A stretch of 12,886 nt of DNA from Gammaproteobacteria bacterium CG22_combo_CG10-13_8_21_14_all_40_8 (lineage in GTDB: Bacteria > Pseudomonadota > Gammaproteobacteria > Enterobacterales > GCA-002770795): assembly GCA_002770795.1 (NCBI GenBank), contig PCTP01000045.1:1-12886 (forward strand). Direction: 5' to 3'. A program made the translations under genes and the position numbers. The notes beneath the pieces were generated by a model that did not search any database, was not told the DNA's origin, and saw only the letters and a list, made by a program, of their open reading frames with translations. Shown piece by piece: positions 1 to 6,873 of the stretch (its first letter is position 1; each line of letters opens with the position of its first letter).

Positions 1-263
1 TTCATTAAAATTGAAGTTTTTTATTATTTTGATATTTAATTTTAACTCAGGATAACTAAGGTCAATAGATCAAATTCATAATGTACATTAACTTTCAATA
101 AGTTAAGGTTGAGTCAATTTTCGTGAAGGCTAAATATTGAGATTTTTTTGACAGACAAGGCTAATTCATGAACAAATAACAAGCTATTTGGAGTGGATTT
201 AAGGCAGGATGTCGCAAAAATCACGGTATTGAGCGGCCTAGCTTATCCCGAGTTGAGGCTATT
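1..263. other. Non-coding AT-rich flank left of the pseudouridine synthase gene
   Basis: No convincing coding frame on either strand. The stretch is rich in A/T tracts and holds an imperfect inverted repeat (listed separately) and a small hairpin, CAAATA/TATTTG, at 173-190. A TTGACA hexamer at 148-153 has no good -10 partner. The leftward pseudouridine synthase gene ends at 264, so this is its 3' side; no hairpin followed by a T-run is visible as its terminator. It may be ordinary intergenic spacer or the decayed remains of a small repeat element. Confidence 0.6.
42..256. repeat. Imperfect inverted repeat pair flanking about 170 bp
   Basis: The left arm at 42-63 (core AACTCAGGATAACTA) matches the reverse complement of 235-256 (core AACTCGGGATAAGCTA). 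About 18 of 22 positions agree if one-base gaps are allowed. Further in, both arms carry TCAATA after a short offset. The arms enclose a non-coding, AT-rich middle, as in a small non-autonomous transposable element (MITE). No target-site duplication is obvious outside the arms, and the match could be partly chance in AT-rich DNA. Confidence 0.3.
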
Positions 264-1160
264 TCATTCATCTAAGGTTAAGTCTAGCTGGCTCTCAAAA
301 CATCGAGTCTCACCCGAAAAAGGATCAATAAACTCTAACTTTTTAGCGAGTAATTTAAGTGGATTCTTGAAATCTGACTTATCCCAATCTCGCAACTCAG
401 GATAATAGGGGTCATTTAAAATGGGGATATTGAGTGCCGCAAGATGTACTCTTAGTTGATGCTTTTTCCCAGTGACTGGTTTTAAAGTATAAAGCGCATA
501 ATCACCAAGTTTTTGGCTCTGTTCAATCCAAGTTTCTGAATTAGCCTCACCATGAACCTTTTTCATACGAAAGAAGGGGTTGGCTTCCACCATTTTACAT
601 GCAAAGGTTAAAGGAAAAGTTAGTTCAAGATTAATCGGGGCAATTGCAACATAGGTTTTATTGACTTTCCTGTCCGCAAAGAGATTCTGATATCCCCCCC
701 TTTCAGCTTCATTTTTACAAAATACCACCAATCCTGCAGTCTCTCTATCAATCCGATGAATTGGAGACAACTCGGGTAAATTAAGACGATGTTTTAAGCG
801 GACTAACAGGGATTGATGCAAAAATCTTCCAGAGGGCACGACAGGTATAAAATGTGGCTTATCCACAACCACTATATGCTCATCTTCAAACAATATCGTC
901 TCATAGAAAGGAATCCTAGGCTCATCCTCTATTTCACGATAATAATAAATTCTAGTCGATGCTGGGTAAAGGGAATGCGCGTGATAAACCTCTCCAGACT
1001 CAGATACAACCTCTTTTTTTTGCAGTCGCTTTAACCAAATTTCCTCAGATATCTCGGGAAACTGGACTTTCAAATAATCCAGTAAGCTTGACCAGTTTCC
1101 CAGAGGTAACCAATGAGCACTAGGGGTAACGCCTTGTTTCATTGGCAATGGTTTATTCAT
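264..1160 (-). CDS. RluA-family RNA pseudouridine synthase
   Basis: Probably converts a uridine in rRNA or tRNA to pseudouridine in the cytoplasm. The 298-residue protein has an N-terminal segment (about 20-75) like the linker or S4-type region of RluA enzymes, then the catalytic domain. The family signature HRIDRETAGLVVF spans about 135-147, with D138 as the expected catalytic aspartate. A KPVTGKKHQLRVHLA segment near residues 227-241 matches the conserved C-terminal core motif. The HRIDRETAG variant marks an RluA subgroup whose target I cannot name. An in-frame TAA lies just before the ATG, so the start cannot move upstream; an internal Met at residue 7 is the only nearby alternative. The start has no Shine-Dalgarno of its own and overlaps the stop of a mini-ORF (see 1157-1180). 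It lies 50 bp after the DUF349 gene on the same strand and is probably co-transcribed with it. Confidence 0.9.
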   Translation of the reverse strand: MNKPLPMKQGVTPSAHWLPLGNWSSLLDYLKVQFPEISEEIWLKRLQKKEVVSESGEVYHAHSLYPASTRIYYYREIEDEPRIPFYETILFEDEHIVVVDKPHFIPVVPSGRFLHQSLLVRLKHRLNLPELSPIHRIDRETAGLVVFCKNEAERGGYQNLFADRKVNKTYVAIAPINLELTFPLTFACKMVEANPFFRMKKVHGEANSETWIEQSQKLGDYALYTLKPVTGKKHQLRVHLAALNIPILNDPYYPELRDWDKSDFKNPLKLLAKKLEFIDPFSGETRCFESQLDLTLDE

Positions 1161-1180
1161 TGGTTAAAGATCACTGTCAA
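1157..1180 (-). promoter_or_regulatory. Possible 7-codon leader ORF with strong RBS, overlapping the pseudouridine synthase start
   Basis: On the minus strand an AAAGGAG ribosome-binding sequence (around 1189-1195) sits 8 bases before a TTG. That TTG opens a frame of seven codons (reading M/L-T-V-I-F-N-Q). Its TGA stop overlaps the ATG of the downstream gene as ATGA. The gene's own ATG is about 27 bases from this GGAG, too far for normal initiation, and has no other purine-rich site. Translation of the mini-ORF followed by re-initiation would explain how the gene is expressed. No codon-usage evidence is possible at this length. Confidence 0.35.
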
Positions 1181-1210
1181 TTAAAACGCTCCTTTCTATA
1201 ATCGAGTCTT

Positions 1211-4006
1211 TTAATCCAGCTGCATCTGCTGCATAAATCGTTGGTGCATAGGTTCAAAAAACTGTTGCGCCAAAGCAGGTGTCACTATCCAGTCTCGTAT
1301 AATATCTTTGGAAGAATCCAGAACTTGAGCGCCATTAAAACCTTGCTGCAATATAGCCACTTGCAAACTTAAACGTAAATCTTTGTCATGCTCTGGTGTC
1401 TCTCGATTATTTTTAATTTCAGCGCGTATACAAAGTTTTTTAAGATGCAACATCGCTTCATCATCCGTCAGATCACTTTGTTGAGTCACAGAAATTTTCT
1501 CTATCAATGCCTCTTTAGCCCATTGAGGTAATTCATCATTATGATTGATAGATTGAATATACTCATTTAAATCTATTGCTTCAGCTTGCGTTTTTAATAA
1601 CGCTATATCTGATTGCAACGATTGGTTCTTTAACAAAATATTTTTGTACAATTTTTTTTTGGATTGTCCTTGAATTTCAATCTTTTTAATTTTGAATTTC
1701 TCAATTAAACCCTCAAAATCCGTGCGTACTTTGTTCACCTTATCCTTGGCTAACTCACCCAGCGCTGAGTACTGCTGTTGGTAATGCGCAATTTTTTGCT
1801 TCATCTCTTTTAGATCATTGCACTCAGAGAGTTCGACTTCCATGGTTTTCAATAAAGATTCAGCGTTTTTTAGATTTTGATGATACACTTCTTTTTCTTT
1901 ACTAAACTTTGCTTTCCTTTTCTCAAAGATAGCATCACAGTACTTTCTAAAATCTTCCCAAAGCTTTTTGTCCAATTTTATGGGTGTTGCCCCGATAGAC
2001 TTCCACTGTGCCTGGATTTTTTTAGCTTCATCTATAGCATATTTAATATCAGCTTCATCCAGCAGCCCCTGAACCCTCTCTATTAACTGTTGTTTCAATT
2101 CAACATTCTTTCTATACAACTCTTTCACATGACCATAAATATTATTCATTAACTTATCAAAAGCATGTTGCATTTCAGACTGATTTTTATGCTCACAAAA
2201 ACCATATTGCTGCCATTCATTTCTAGCTGCTTTTAAAACATTTTTGACTAAATGGGCATCTATATTCTCTTCCCATTGATAAGATTGATAAAATGTTTCC
2301 AACTGAGTTAAAACCAGCTGTCTTTTCTGAGTATTCTCTTTTCTCTGTTGAGATTTTTTATCAAAGAATGCTTTACAGGGTTGATAAGCTTTTTCAGCCG
2401 CCTCATGAAAGCTATCCCAAAGTGCTTGATCTTGTTCTCCACCACCTTTGCTTAAACTTTTCCATTGATTGTGTAAATCCTTGATGCTTTGAGCAAGCTG
2501 CTCAGGATGCAAAGTGCTCTCTACCAAAGATTGCATTTTGGCAACCAATTCTTCTTTTTTAGGCTCGACGACAAACTCTTTCCAATCTTGTAGCTTGTTT
2601 CGATGTTCTTCGAAAACATTCATTTTCTTCTGAATATAATCGGGTATTGCCTCTAAATGTTTTAAAACTTTATCAATAGAATGTGAAATGCCTTGAGTCT
2701 CTTTTAACTGTCCTTTTTTGGCGCTAGCGATTCCTCTAGAGATCAACGACTGAATAATTTTTAGGTTTTTCTCTCTGGTTTGTTTTTCTGAATGCAACTT
2801 TTCTTTAATATGGTTTAGAGTCTGAGTGGCTTTTTCAGTTAGATCCGAAGGCGTTTCTTCAAAATAAATCGTGAAGGATAAACGCTTTTCTAAAGCCTCC
2901 AAAGTTTTTGAATGATTGCTCGGGGAGACTTTCAATTGCTCTACTTGCTGCAAGGTTGAACCAAGCGATTTATTTTGCTCTATAAGAATGTTGATCGCTT
3001 TCTCTAAAGCTTTTCTTTCATTTAAAAACAAACCATCAGAATTTTTAAATTCAATGGAATTCCATTTACCAAGCAAAGTTTCAACCTGATCAGGAATATT
3101 TTTCATCCAGCTTAGATCAACCATTTCAGCACTATACAACGCAGCAACAATCAATCTTAACTCTGTGATAATTTGTTGTTTCTCCCCCTCTTCGTTCGCC
3201 TTTGCCAATTGCAACAACTCCTTTTGATGTTTAATTTCTTGCTGAGCTTTTACTGTTTGTTGACAAATAAGCAAGTGTTCTTCAATCTCTTTAATTTGCT
3301 CAGAATTAGCTAAAGATTGAATGGATTGCCATTCAGCGATTAAATGCTCTAATTTCGCCTCATATAATGGCTCGAAGCCGTGATGCGCATGTTTTTGCAC
3401 AACTTCAAGCAACTTACTAATCTTTTGTTGATTCTGCTCATATAGCTTTTCAAGCTCATGTTGTTTATTGCACTTTTCTTTGACGATTTTATAAACTGTT
3501 TTATCATGCCCTTTGCTTGTCGCTAAAAGTTTTTTTAGCAGAGAAGGATCTTGTAGTTGCTCCGCACCATATTGTCTACTTTGAATGATTTCCGCCTGAA
3601 GCGCTAAATCATAAAACTGTGATTCTGTATATTTATCAGTCAATTTCAACAAAATATCTGCATCAGAAACCCTGAAAGTCACTTGTTCATAAAAGGCTGA
3701 ATATTGATCTCTGTCTAGCCCCGCTACCCCGTTATCGAAATCTTGCTCTAATAGAGCTGCAGCCCTCTGAAATAGTTTAGGTAAAAGCCATGGAGCACAT
3801 TCCAAAATCACCTGATGCTGAGTTAAGCTTTCTAACTGTTGAATCGTCTTTAGCAGCTCAATACCAGCAAATAAACGGTTTTTAGCCTTGCCTTGATTGA
3901 TATCATTCACCAATTGATCCGGATTGTAAGAAGATAACGGCTCAACGATCTCTGCTTTATGGCTAGAAGTTTCTTTGCTTTTTCTAAAACGTGCTAATAA
4001 TTTCAT
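1211..4006 (-). CDS. Large DUF349-repeat coiled-coil protein
   Basis: A 931-residue, charged, almost wholly helical protein with no signal peptide or membrane segment, so presumably cytoplasmic. At least three DUF349-type repeats (W...G...LW..F...) are visible: around W515 with LWDSF at 529-533, around W598 with HAFDKL at 614-619, and around W668 with IGATP and LWEDF at 671-686. A fourth, weaker one may lie near 715-775. The N-terminal 200 residues look like a helical solenoid, and 230-480 is rich in heptad-like K/E/Q/L runs. Proteins of this size with DUF349 repeats are common in gammaproteobacteria, but I know of no settled function; scaffolding or nucleic-acid association is guesswork. CAGGG lies 7 bases before the ATG and supports this start. 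It is transcribed away from the acyltransferase across a 132-bp gap, and is followed by the pseudouridine synthase. Confidence 0.85.
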   Translation of the reverse strand: MKLLARFRKSKETSSHKAEIVEPLSSYNPDQLVNDINQGKAKNRLFAGIELLKTIQQLESLTQHQVILECAPWLLPKLFQRAAALLEQDFDNGVAGLDRDQYSAFYEQVTFRVSDADILLKLTDKYTESQFYDLALQAEIIQSRQYGAEQLQDPSLLKKLLATSKGHDKTVYKIVKEKCNKQHELEKLYEQNQQKISKLLEVVQKHAHHGFEPLYEAKLEHLIAEWQSIQSLANSEQIKEIEEHLLICQQTVKAQQEIKHQKELLQLAKANEEGEKQQIITELRLIVAALYSAEMVDLSWMKNIPDQVETLLGKWNSIEFKNSDGLFLNERKALEKAINILIEQNKSLGSTLQQVEQLKVSPSNHSKTLEALEKRLSFTIYFEETPSDLTEKATQTLNHIKEKLHSEKQTREKNLKIIQSLISRGIASAKKGQLKETQGISHSIDKVLKHLEAIPDYIQKKMNVFEEHRNKLQDWKEFVVEPKKEELVAKMQSLVESTLHPEQLAQSIKDLHNQWKSLSKGGGEQDQALWDSFHEAAEKAYQPCKAFFDKKSQQRKENTQKRQLVLTQLETFYQSYQWEENIDAHLVKNVLKAARNEWQQYGFCEHKNQSEMQHAFDKLMNNIYGHVKELYRKNVELKQQLIERVQGLLDEADIKYAIDEAKKIQAQWKSIGATPIKLDKKLWEDFRKYCDAIFEKRKAKFSKEKEVYHQNLKNAESLLKTMEVELSECNDLKEMKQKIAHYQQQYSALGELAKDKVNKVRTDFEGLIEKFKIKKIEIQGQSKKKLYKNILLKNQSLQSDIALLKTQAEAIDLNEYIQSINHNDELPQWAKEALIEKISVTQQSDLTDDEAMLHLKKLCIRAEIKNNRETPEHDKDLRLSLQVAILQQGFNGAQVLDSSKDIIRDWIVTPALAQQFFEPMHQRFMQQMQLD

Positions 4007-4138
4007 GTTGGACCCTGAAATTTATATCTGGTTAAAACTTAACAGACTCAATTGTCCAAAACCCTGCGAGTGCTGTCCACTATTATTTCACATTAATAAT
4101 GCTAAACTAATCAATGTCATTACAAAACGGATGGGTTC
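4007..4138. promoter_or_regulatory. Divergent gap between the DUF349 gene and the acyltransferase gene
   Basis: Both genes start here and read outward, so two promoters are expected within 132 bp. The DNA is AT-rich, with TATAAA-like and TATTAT-like hexamers on both strands and a small CATT/AATG palindrome at 4091-4101. I could not choose one -35/-10 pair with normal spacing for either direction. Confidence 0.4.
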
Positions 4139-4819
4139 ATGTTCAGATTTATTAGCTTCTTCACTTTATTACTGACCAAGTGGCTTTCTAGCCTTTTCTA
4201 CCGTTATCAAGTCCGTTGGTTTGATGATCTGCCTCAGCACGACTGGAGCAATATTAATATGGTGGTATTTCTCAACCATACAAGTTTGTTTGAACCGCTT
4301 TTTGTCAAGGTAGCACCCAATGGATTTTTATGGCGATTATCCAAACATCTGGTGGCACCGGGTGCTGATATTACCTTAAACCGACCTATTTTAGGTAAAT
4401 TTATCAAATTACTCGTACCCGGCTGCATTCCTATCACCCGAAAAAACGATGAATCATGGCAAGCTTTTCTAGACTATATCAAGGATGACTCTATCGCACT
4501 GATACTTCCCGAAGGTCGCATGAAGCGTCGGGATGGTCAGGATAAAGAAGGGAACCCTATGAGCGCCAGAGGAGGAATCGCCGATATTTTATTAAGAGTT
4601 AACTCCGGCAAAGTCCTCTTTGTTTATAGTGGCGGATTACATCATATCCAAGCACCAGGGGATAAGCTTCCTCGTCTTTTCAAAACCATTCAGGTCAATT
4701 TGGAACTTGTCAGCATAGATTTTTACAAGGAACTCCTATCGAAGTCTAAAACGGGATCATTTAAACAAAGTGTGATCAAGGATCTCAATCTACGTTTAAA
4801 GCACCTTGTTCCACAGTGA
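4139..4819 (+). CDS. PlsC-like glycerolipid acyltransferase with an HX4E motif
   Basis: Likely transfers an acyl chain to a lysophospholipid or related acceptor at the inner membrane face. In the 226-residue protein, motif I of the superfamily is NHTSLFEP at 46-53. The invariant His is H47, but the usual Asp of HX4D is Glu (E52). The phosphate-binding motif is LPEGRMKRR at 123-131, in place of the FPEGTRS type. A conserved block follows: RGGIADILL at 144-152 and YSGGLHH at 163-169. I recall a gammaproteobacterial PlsC-like group with NHTSL(Y/F)EP and LPEGRMKRR, so the Glu is probably a family trait rather than a lesion. The first 20 residues are hydrophobic (a membrane anchor). A weak GGATGGG lies before the ATG. 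It stands alone between the divergent gap and the cold-shock gene. The exact acceptor, and thus true 1-acylglycerol-3-phosphate acyltransferase activity, is unproven. Confidence 0.8.
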   Translation: MFRFISFFTLLLTKWLSSLFYRYQVRWFDDLPQHDWSNINMVVFLNHTSLFEPLFVKVAPNGFLWRLSKHLVAPGADITLNRPILGKFIKLLVPGCIPITRKNDESWQAFLDYIKDDSIALILPEGRMKRRDGQDKEGNPMSARGGIADILLRVNSGKVLFVYSGGLHHIQAPGDKLPRLFKTIQVNLELVSIDFYKELLSKSKTGSFKQSVIKDLNLRLKHLVPQ

Positions 4820-4863
4820 ACGCCAATAGACGCGAGATATCTGCAGTTTATCTATTTTCATTG

Positions 4864-4903
4864 GTATTTTTGAAACTTATTTAACGAAAGTTTCAAAAAA
4901 TAC
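4864..4903. repeat. Long perfect palindrome just upstream of the cold-shock promoter
   Basis: TTTTTGAAACTT (4867-4878) and its exact reverse complement (4888-4899) are separated by nine bases. A GTA/TAC pair outside extends the stem to 15 bp with one bulged A at 4900. There is no unpaired T-run after the stem on either strand, so it does not look like a normal terminator, though it lies after the acyltransferase stop. It ends about 10 bp before the -35 hexamer, a position suited to an AT-rich UP element or an operator for a dimeric regulator. Confidence 0.6.
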
Positions 4904-4913
4904 AAAATTATGA

Positions 4914-4941
4914 TTGACTCCTTCAAGAACATGCGTATAAT
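4914..4941 (+). promoter_or_regulatory. Strong sigma-70-type promoter for the cold-shock gene
   Basis: TTGACT (4914-4919), a 16-bp spacer, then a perfect TATAAT (4936-4941). Transcription should begin near 4948, leaving a leader of about 145 nt before the start codon at 5093. A second, weaker pair, TTGTGT (4942-4947) and TATTAT (4965-4970) with a 17-bp spacer, lies directly downstream and could give a tandem start near 4977. Confidence 0.7.
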
Positions 4942-4947
4942 TTGTGT

Positions 4948-5092
4948 TGCTTGAAAGTACGTTTTATTATATTTATGCACAATATTTCGAAGACTATACC
5001 AGCTCGGCCTGTTTTCATAAGTAATAGCAACACTCTCAGCCAAACCGCCCATTTTGGGCACAAAATTACATTTGATAAATAGGAATAAAATT
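4948..5092 (+). promoter_or_regulatory. Long 5' leader of the cold-shock mRNA
   Basis: From the predicted start site the mRNA would carry about 145 untranslated nt, close to the roughly 160-nt leader of E. coli cspA that acts as a thermosensor. A tight hairpin GCCCA-TTT-TGGGC is at 5047-5059, and the ribosome-binding AGGA is at 5081-5084, eight bases before the ATG. I found no clear copy of the E. coli cold box. Temperature-dependent folding is inferred from length, position and gene identity. Confidence 0.5.
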
Positions 5093-5302
5093 ATGTCTAA
5101 CACTACTACTGGTACAGTTAAATGGTTCAACGAGTCTAAAGGTTTTGGTTTCATCGAACAAGAATCTGGTCCAGACGTATTTGCACATTTCAGTGCTATC
5201 GCTGGTTCAGGCTTCAAAACTTTAGCTGAAGGCCAAAAAGTTCAGTTCACAGTGACTCAAGGTCAAAAAGGCCCTCAAGCTGAGAACATCGTAGCTCTTT
5301 AA
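5093..5302 (+). CDS. CspA-family cold-shock protein
   Basis: A 69-residue single cold-shock domain, the normal length for the family. It binds single-stranded RNA and DNA and is expected to melt RNA structure as a chaperone or antiterminator in the cytoplasm. GTVKWFNESKGFGFIEQ (residues 7-23) contains RNP1 (KGFGFI), and VFAHFSAI (29-36) is RNP2, with Ala where Val is commonest. Start chosen at the ATG at 5093 because AGGA lies eight bases upstream and the protein then begins MSNTTTGTVKW like its relatives; an in-frame TTG at 5054 would add 13 unlikely residues. It has its own promoter and leader and a strong terminator, so it is probably monocistronic. The paralogue (CspA, CspD, CspE and so on) cannot be decided from this sequence. 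Confidence 0.95.
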   Translation: MSNTTTGTVKWFNESKGFGFIEQESGPDVFAHFSAIAGSGFKTLAEGQKVQFTVTQGQKGPQAENIVAL

Positions 5303-5352
5303 TTAGAACTATATGAATTAAAGCTTTAGCTCATTCATGGGTTAAAGAAGAG

Positions 5353-5386
5353 AAAGGGCAAGATCGCTGATCTTGCCCTTTTTTAT
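5353..5386 (+). terminator. Rho-independent terminator of the cold-shock gene
   Basis: A perfect 13-bp stem, AAAGGGCAAGATC (5353-5365) with GATCTTGCCCTTT (5369-5381), closed by a GCT loop and continuing into a T-rich tail (TTTTTT overlapping the stem base, then ATTTTC). It lies about 50 nt after the cold-shock stop codon and separates that gene from dbpA. Confidence 0.92.
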
Positions 5387-5448
5387 TTTCTATTCATTTA
5401 TCCTGCGTTCCCTAACATAGCAAGACGCGTTATCATCTAGGAATCCCC

Positions 5449-6834
5449 ATGAGTACCACTGCATTTTCTTCTCTCAACCTAAAATCCGAGCTCATCTCCA
5501 ATATCGAAACGCTGGGCTATGATGCGATGACACCTATTCAGCAACAAAGCCTACCTGCTATTTTAAAAGGTCAAGATGTTATTGCTCAGGCACAAACAGG
5601 TTCAGGAAAAACAGCGGCATTCTCTCTGGGTATTTTACAAAAGCTCAATGTCAAACAATTTAGAATTCAATCACTGGTCCTTTGCCCTACACGCGAATTA
5701 GCCGATCAAGTGGCAATTGAACTCAGAAAATTAGGAAGAAGTATCCATAATATTAAAATTCTCTCTCTCTGTGGTGGTGTACCTATCGGCCCTCAAATTG
5801 GCTCTTTGGAACACGGTGCTCATATTATTGTTGGCACACCTGGCCGCTTGCAAGATCACCTTCGTAAAGGCACATTAAATTTGGAACATGTTGAGTTATT
5901 GGTTTTAGATGAAGCCGATAGAATGCTGGATATGGGATTTCAAGATGCCATGGATGCCATCATCGAACACATCCCTAAAAATCGCCAAACTCTGATGTTT
6001 AGCGCTACGTTTACCGATGAAATTCAAACTATCGCAGAACGAATCCAACATGAGCCCATCCGGGTTAAGGTCGATTCGATTCATCAGCAAACCACTATCC
6101 ATCAATATTTTTATCCTGTTGAAAATCATCAACATCGCAAAAAAGCACTTCAGCTTGTTTTACAACATTTTGAGCCACAATCCAGCATCATTTTTTGTAA
6201 TACAAAAATTGAAACTCAAGAAATAGCCGATCATTTACAATCTCTTGGATTTAGCACAATTGCCCTGCATGGGGATTTGGAACAAAGAGAGAGAAATCAG
6301 GCCCTGATTCAATTTTCCAATAAAAGCATATCCATGCTAGTGGCTACAGATGTAGCAGCCAGAGGCTTAGATATTGATGCGGTAGATGCGGTCATTAATT
6401 ATGAAATATCAAGAGATCCTGATGCCCATATTCACCGTATAGGACGCACTGGCAGAGCTGGAAATAAAGGTATTGCCTGTAGCTTTTTAATGGAAAAAGA
6501 AATTTATAAATTCGAACGTCTACAACAATCTCTCCAACAAACATTTTCCATGACGCCCCTTCCCAATGAAGAAGTCCTTCATAAAAAAATTTTTTATCCC
6601 CCAATGGTTTCTATTCAAATCTCTGGTGGAAAAAAACACAAGCTAAGAGCTGGCGACATACTCGGTGCCCTCACATCAGACAAAAAAATAGATGGAATTT
6701 CTGTGGGTAAAATTAACATTTTTGATAATCATAGCTTTGTTGCGGTTTCACATAAAATTGTCAAAATGGCTCTGGGTAAATTACAATCAGGTAAAATGAA
6801 AGGTAGATCTTTCCAGGCTCGGTTATGCCGATAG
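5449..6834 (+). CDS. dbpA: ATP-dependent RNA helicase DbpA
   Basis: A DEAD-box helicase that remodels 23S rRNA during late 50S assembly. The 461 residues show a Q-motif region (TPIQQQSLP, 28-36), Walker A AQTGSGKT (48-55), PTREL (80-84), GG and TPGR (109-133), DEAD (154-157), SAT (185-187), ARGLD (304-308) and HRIGRTGR (329-336). The C-terminal 75 residues (from about 387, ISGGKKHKLRAGDILGAL and IDGISVGKINIFDNHSFVAV) form the DbpA RNA-binding domain, which in E. coli recognises hairpin 92 of 23S rRNA. This tail sets it apart from RhlE, SrmB and CsdA. AGGA lies six bases before the ATG. It follows the cold-shock gene after a strong terminator, so it needs its own promoter in 5390-5438, where none is clear. 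The next gene starts 39 bp after its stop and may be co-transcribed. Confidence 0.95.
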   Translation: MSTTAFSSLNLKSELISNIETLGYDAMTPIQQQSLPAILKGQDVIAQAQTGSGKTAAFSLGILQKLNVKQFRIQSLVLCPTRELADQVAIELRKLGRSIHNIKILSLCGGVPIGPQIGSLEHGAHIIVGTPGRLQDHLRKGTLNLEHVELLVLDEADRMLDMGFQDAMDAIIEHIPKNRQTLMFSATFTDEIQTIAERIQHEPIRVKVDSIHQQTTIHQYFYPVENHQHRKKALQLVLQHFEPQSSIIFCNTKIETQEIADHLQSLGFSTIALHGDLEQRERNQALIQFSNKSISMLVATDVAARGLDIDAVDAVINYEISRDPDAHIHRIGRTGRAGNKGIACSFLMEKEIYKFERLQQSLQQTFSMTPLPNEEVLHKKIFYPPMVSIQISGGKKHKLRAGDILGALTSDKKIDGISVGKINIFDNHSFVAVSHKIVKMALGKLQSGKMKGRSFQARLCR

Positions 6835-6873
6835 ATATTATTTTTCAACAGTTACAAACATAGAAGGCTAGCG

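Noticed and set aside
148..153. TTGACA hexamer as a rightward promoter
   Set aside because: No fair -10 at 16-18 bp and no rightward gene downstream.
44..414. A short direct match between 44-64 and 394-414 (AACTCAGGATA core), suggesting a duplicated end of the pseudouridine synthase gene
   Set aside because: The flanks do not align and other matching bits occur in the wrong order; an 11-base match is expected by chance in a window of this size.
5054..5092. A 13-residue N-terminal extension of the cold-shock protein from a TTG codon
   Set aside because: The ATG at 5093 has AGGA at the right distance and gives the normal family length; the TTG lies in a hairpin of the leader.
4858..5217. A leftward 119-codon frame across the cold-shock leader and gene
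   Set aside because: It runs antisense to a clear cold-shock gene and its promoter and resembles no known protein.
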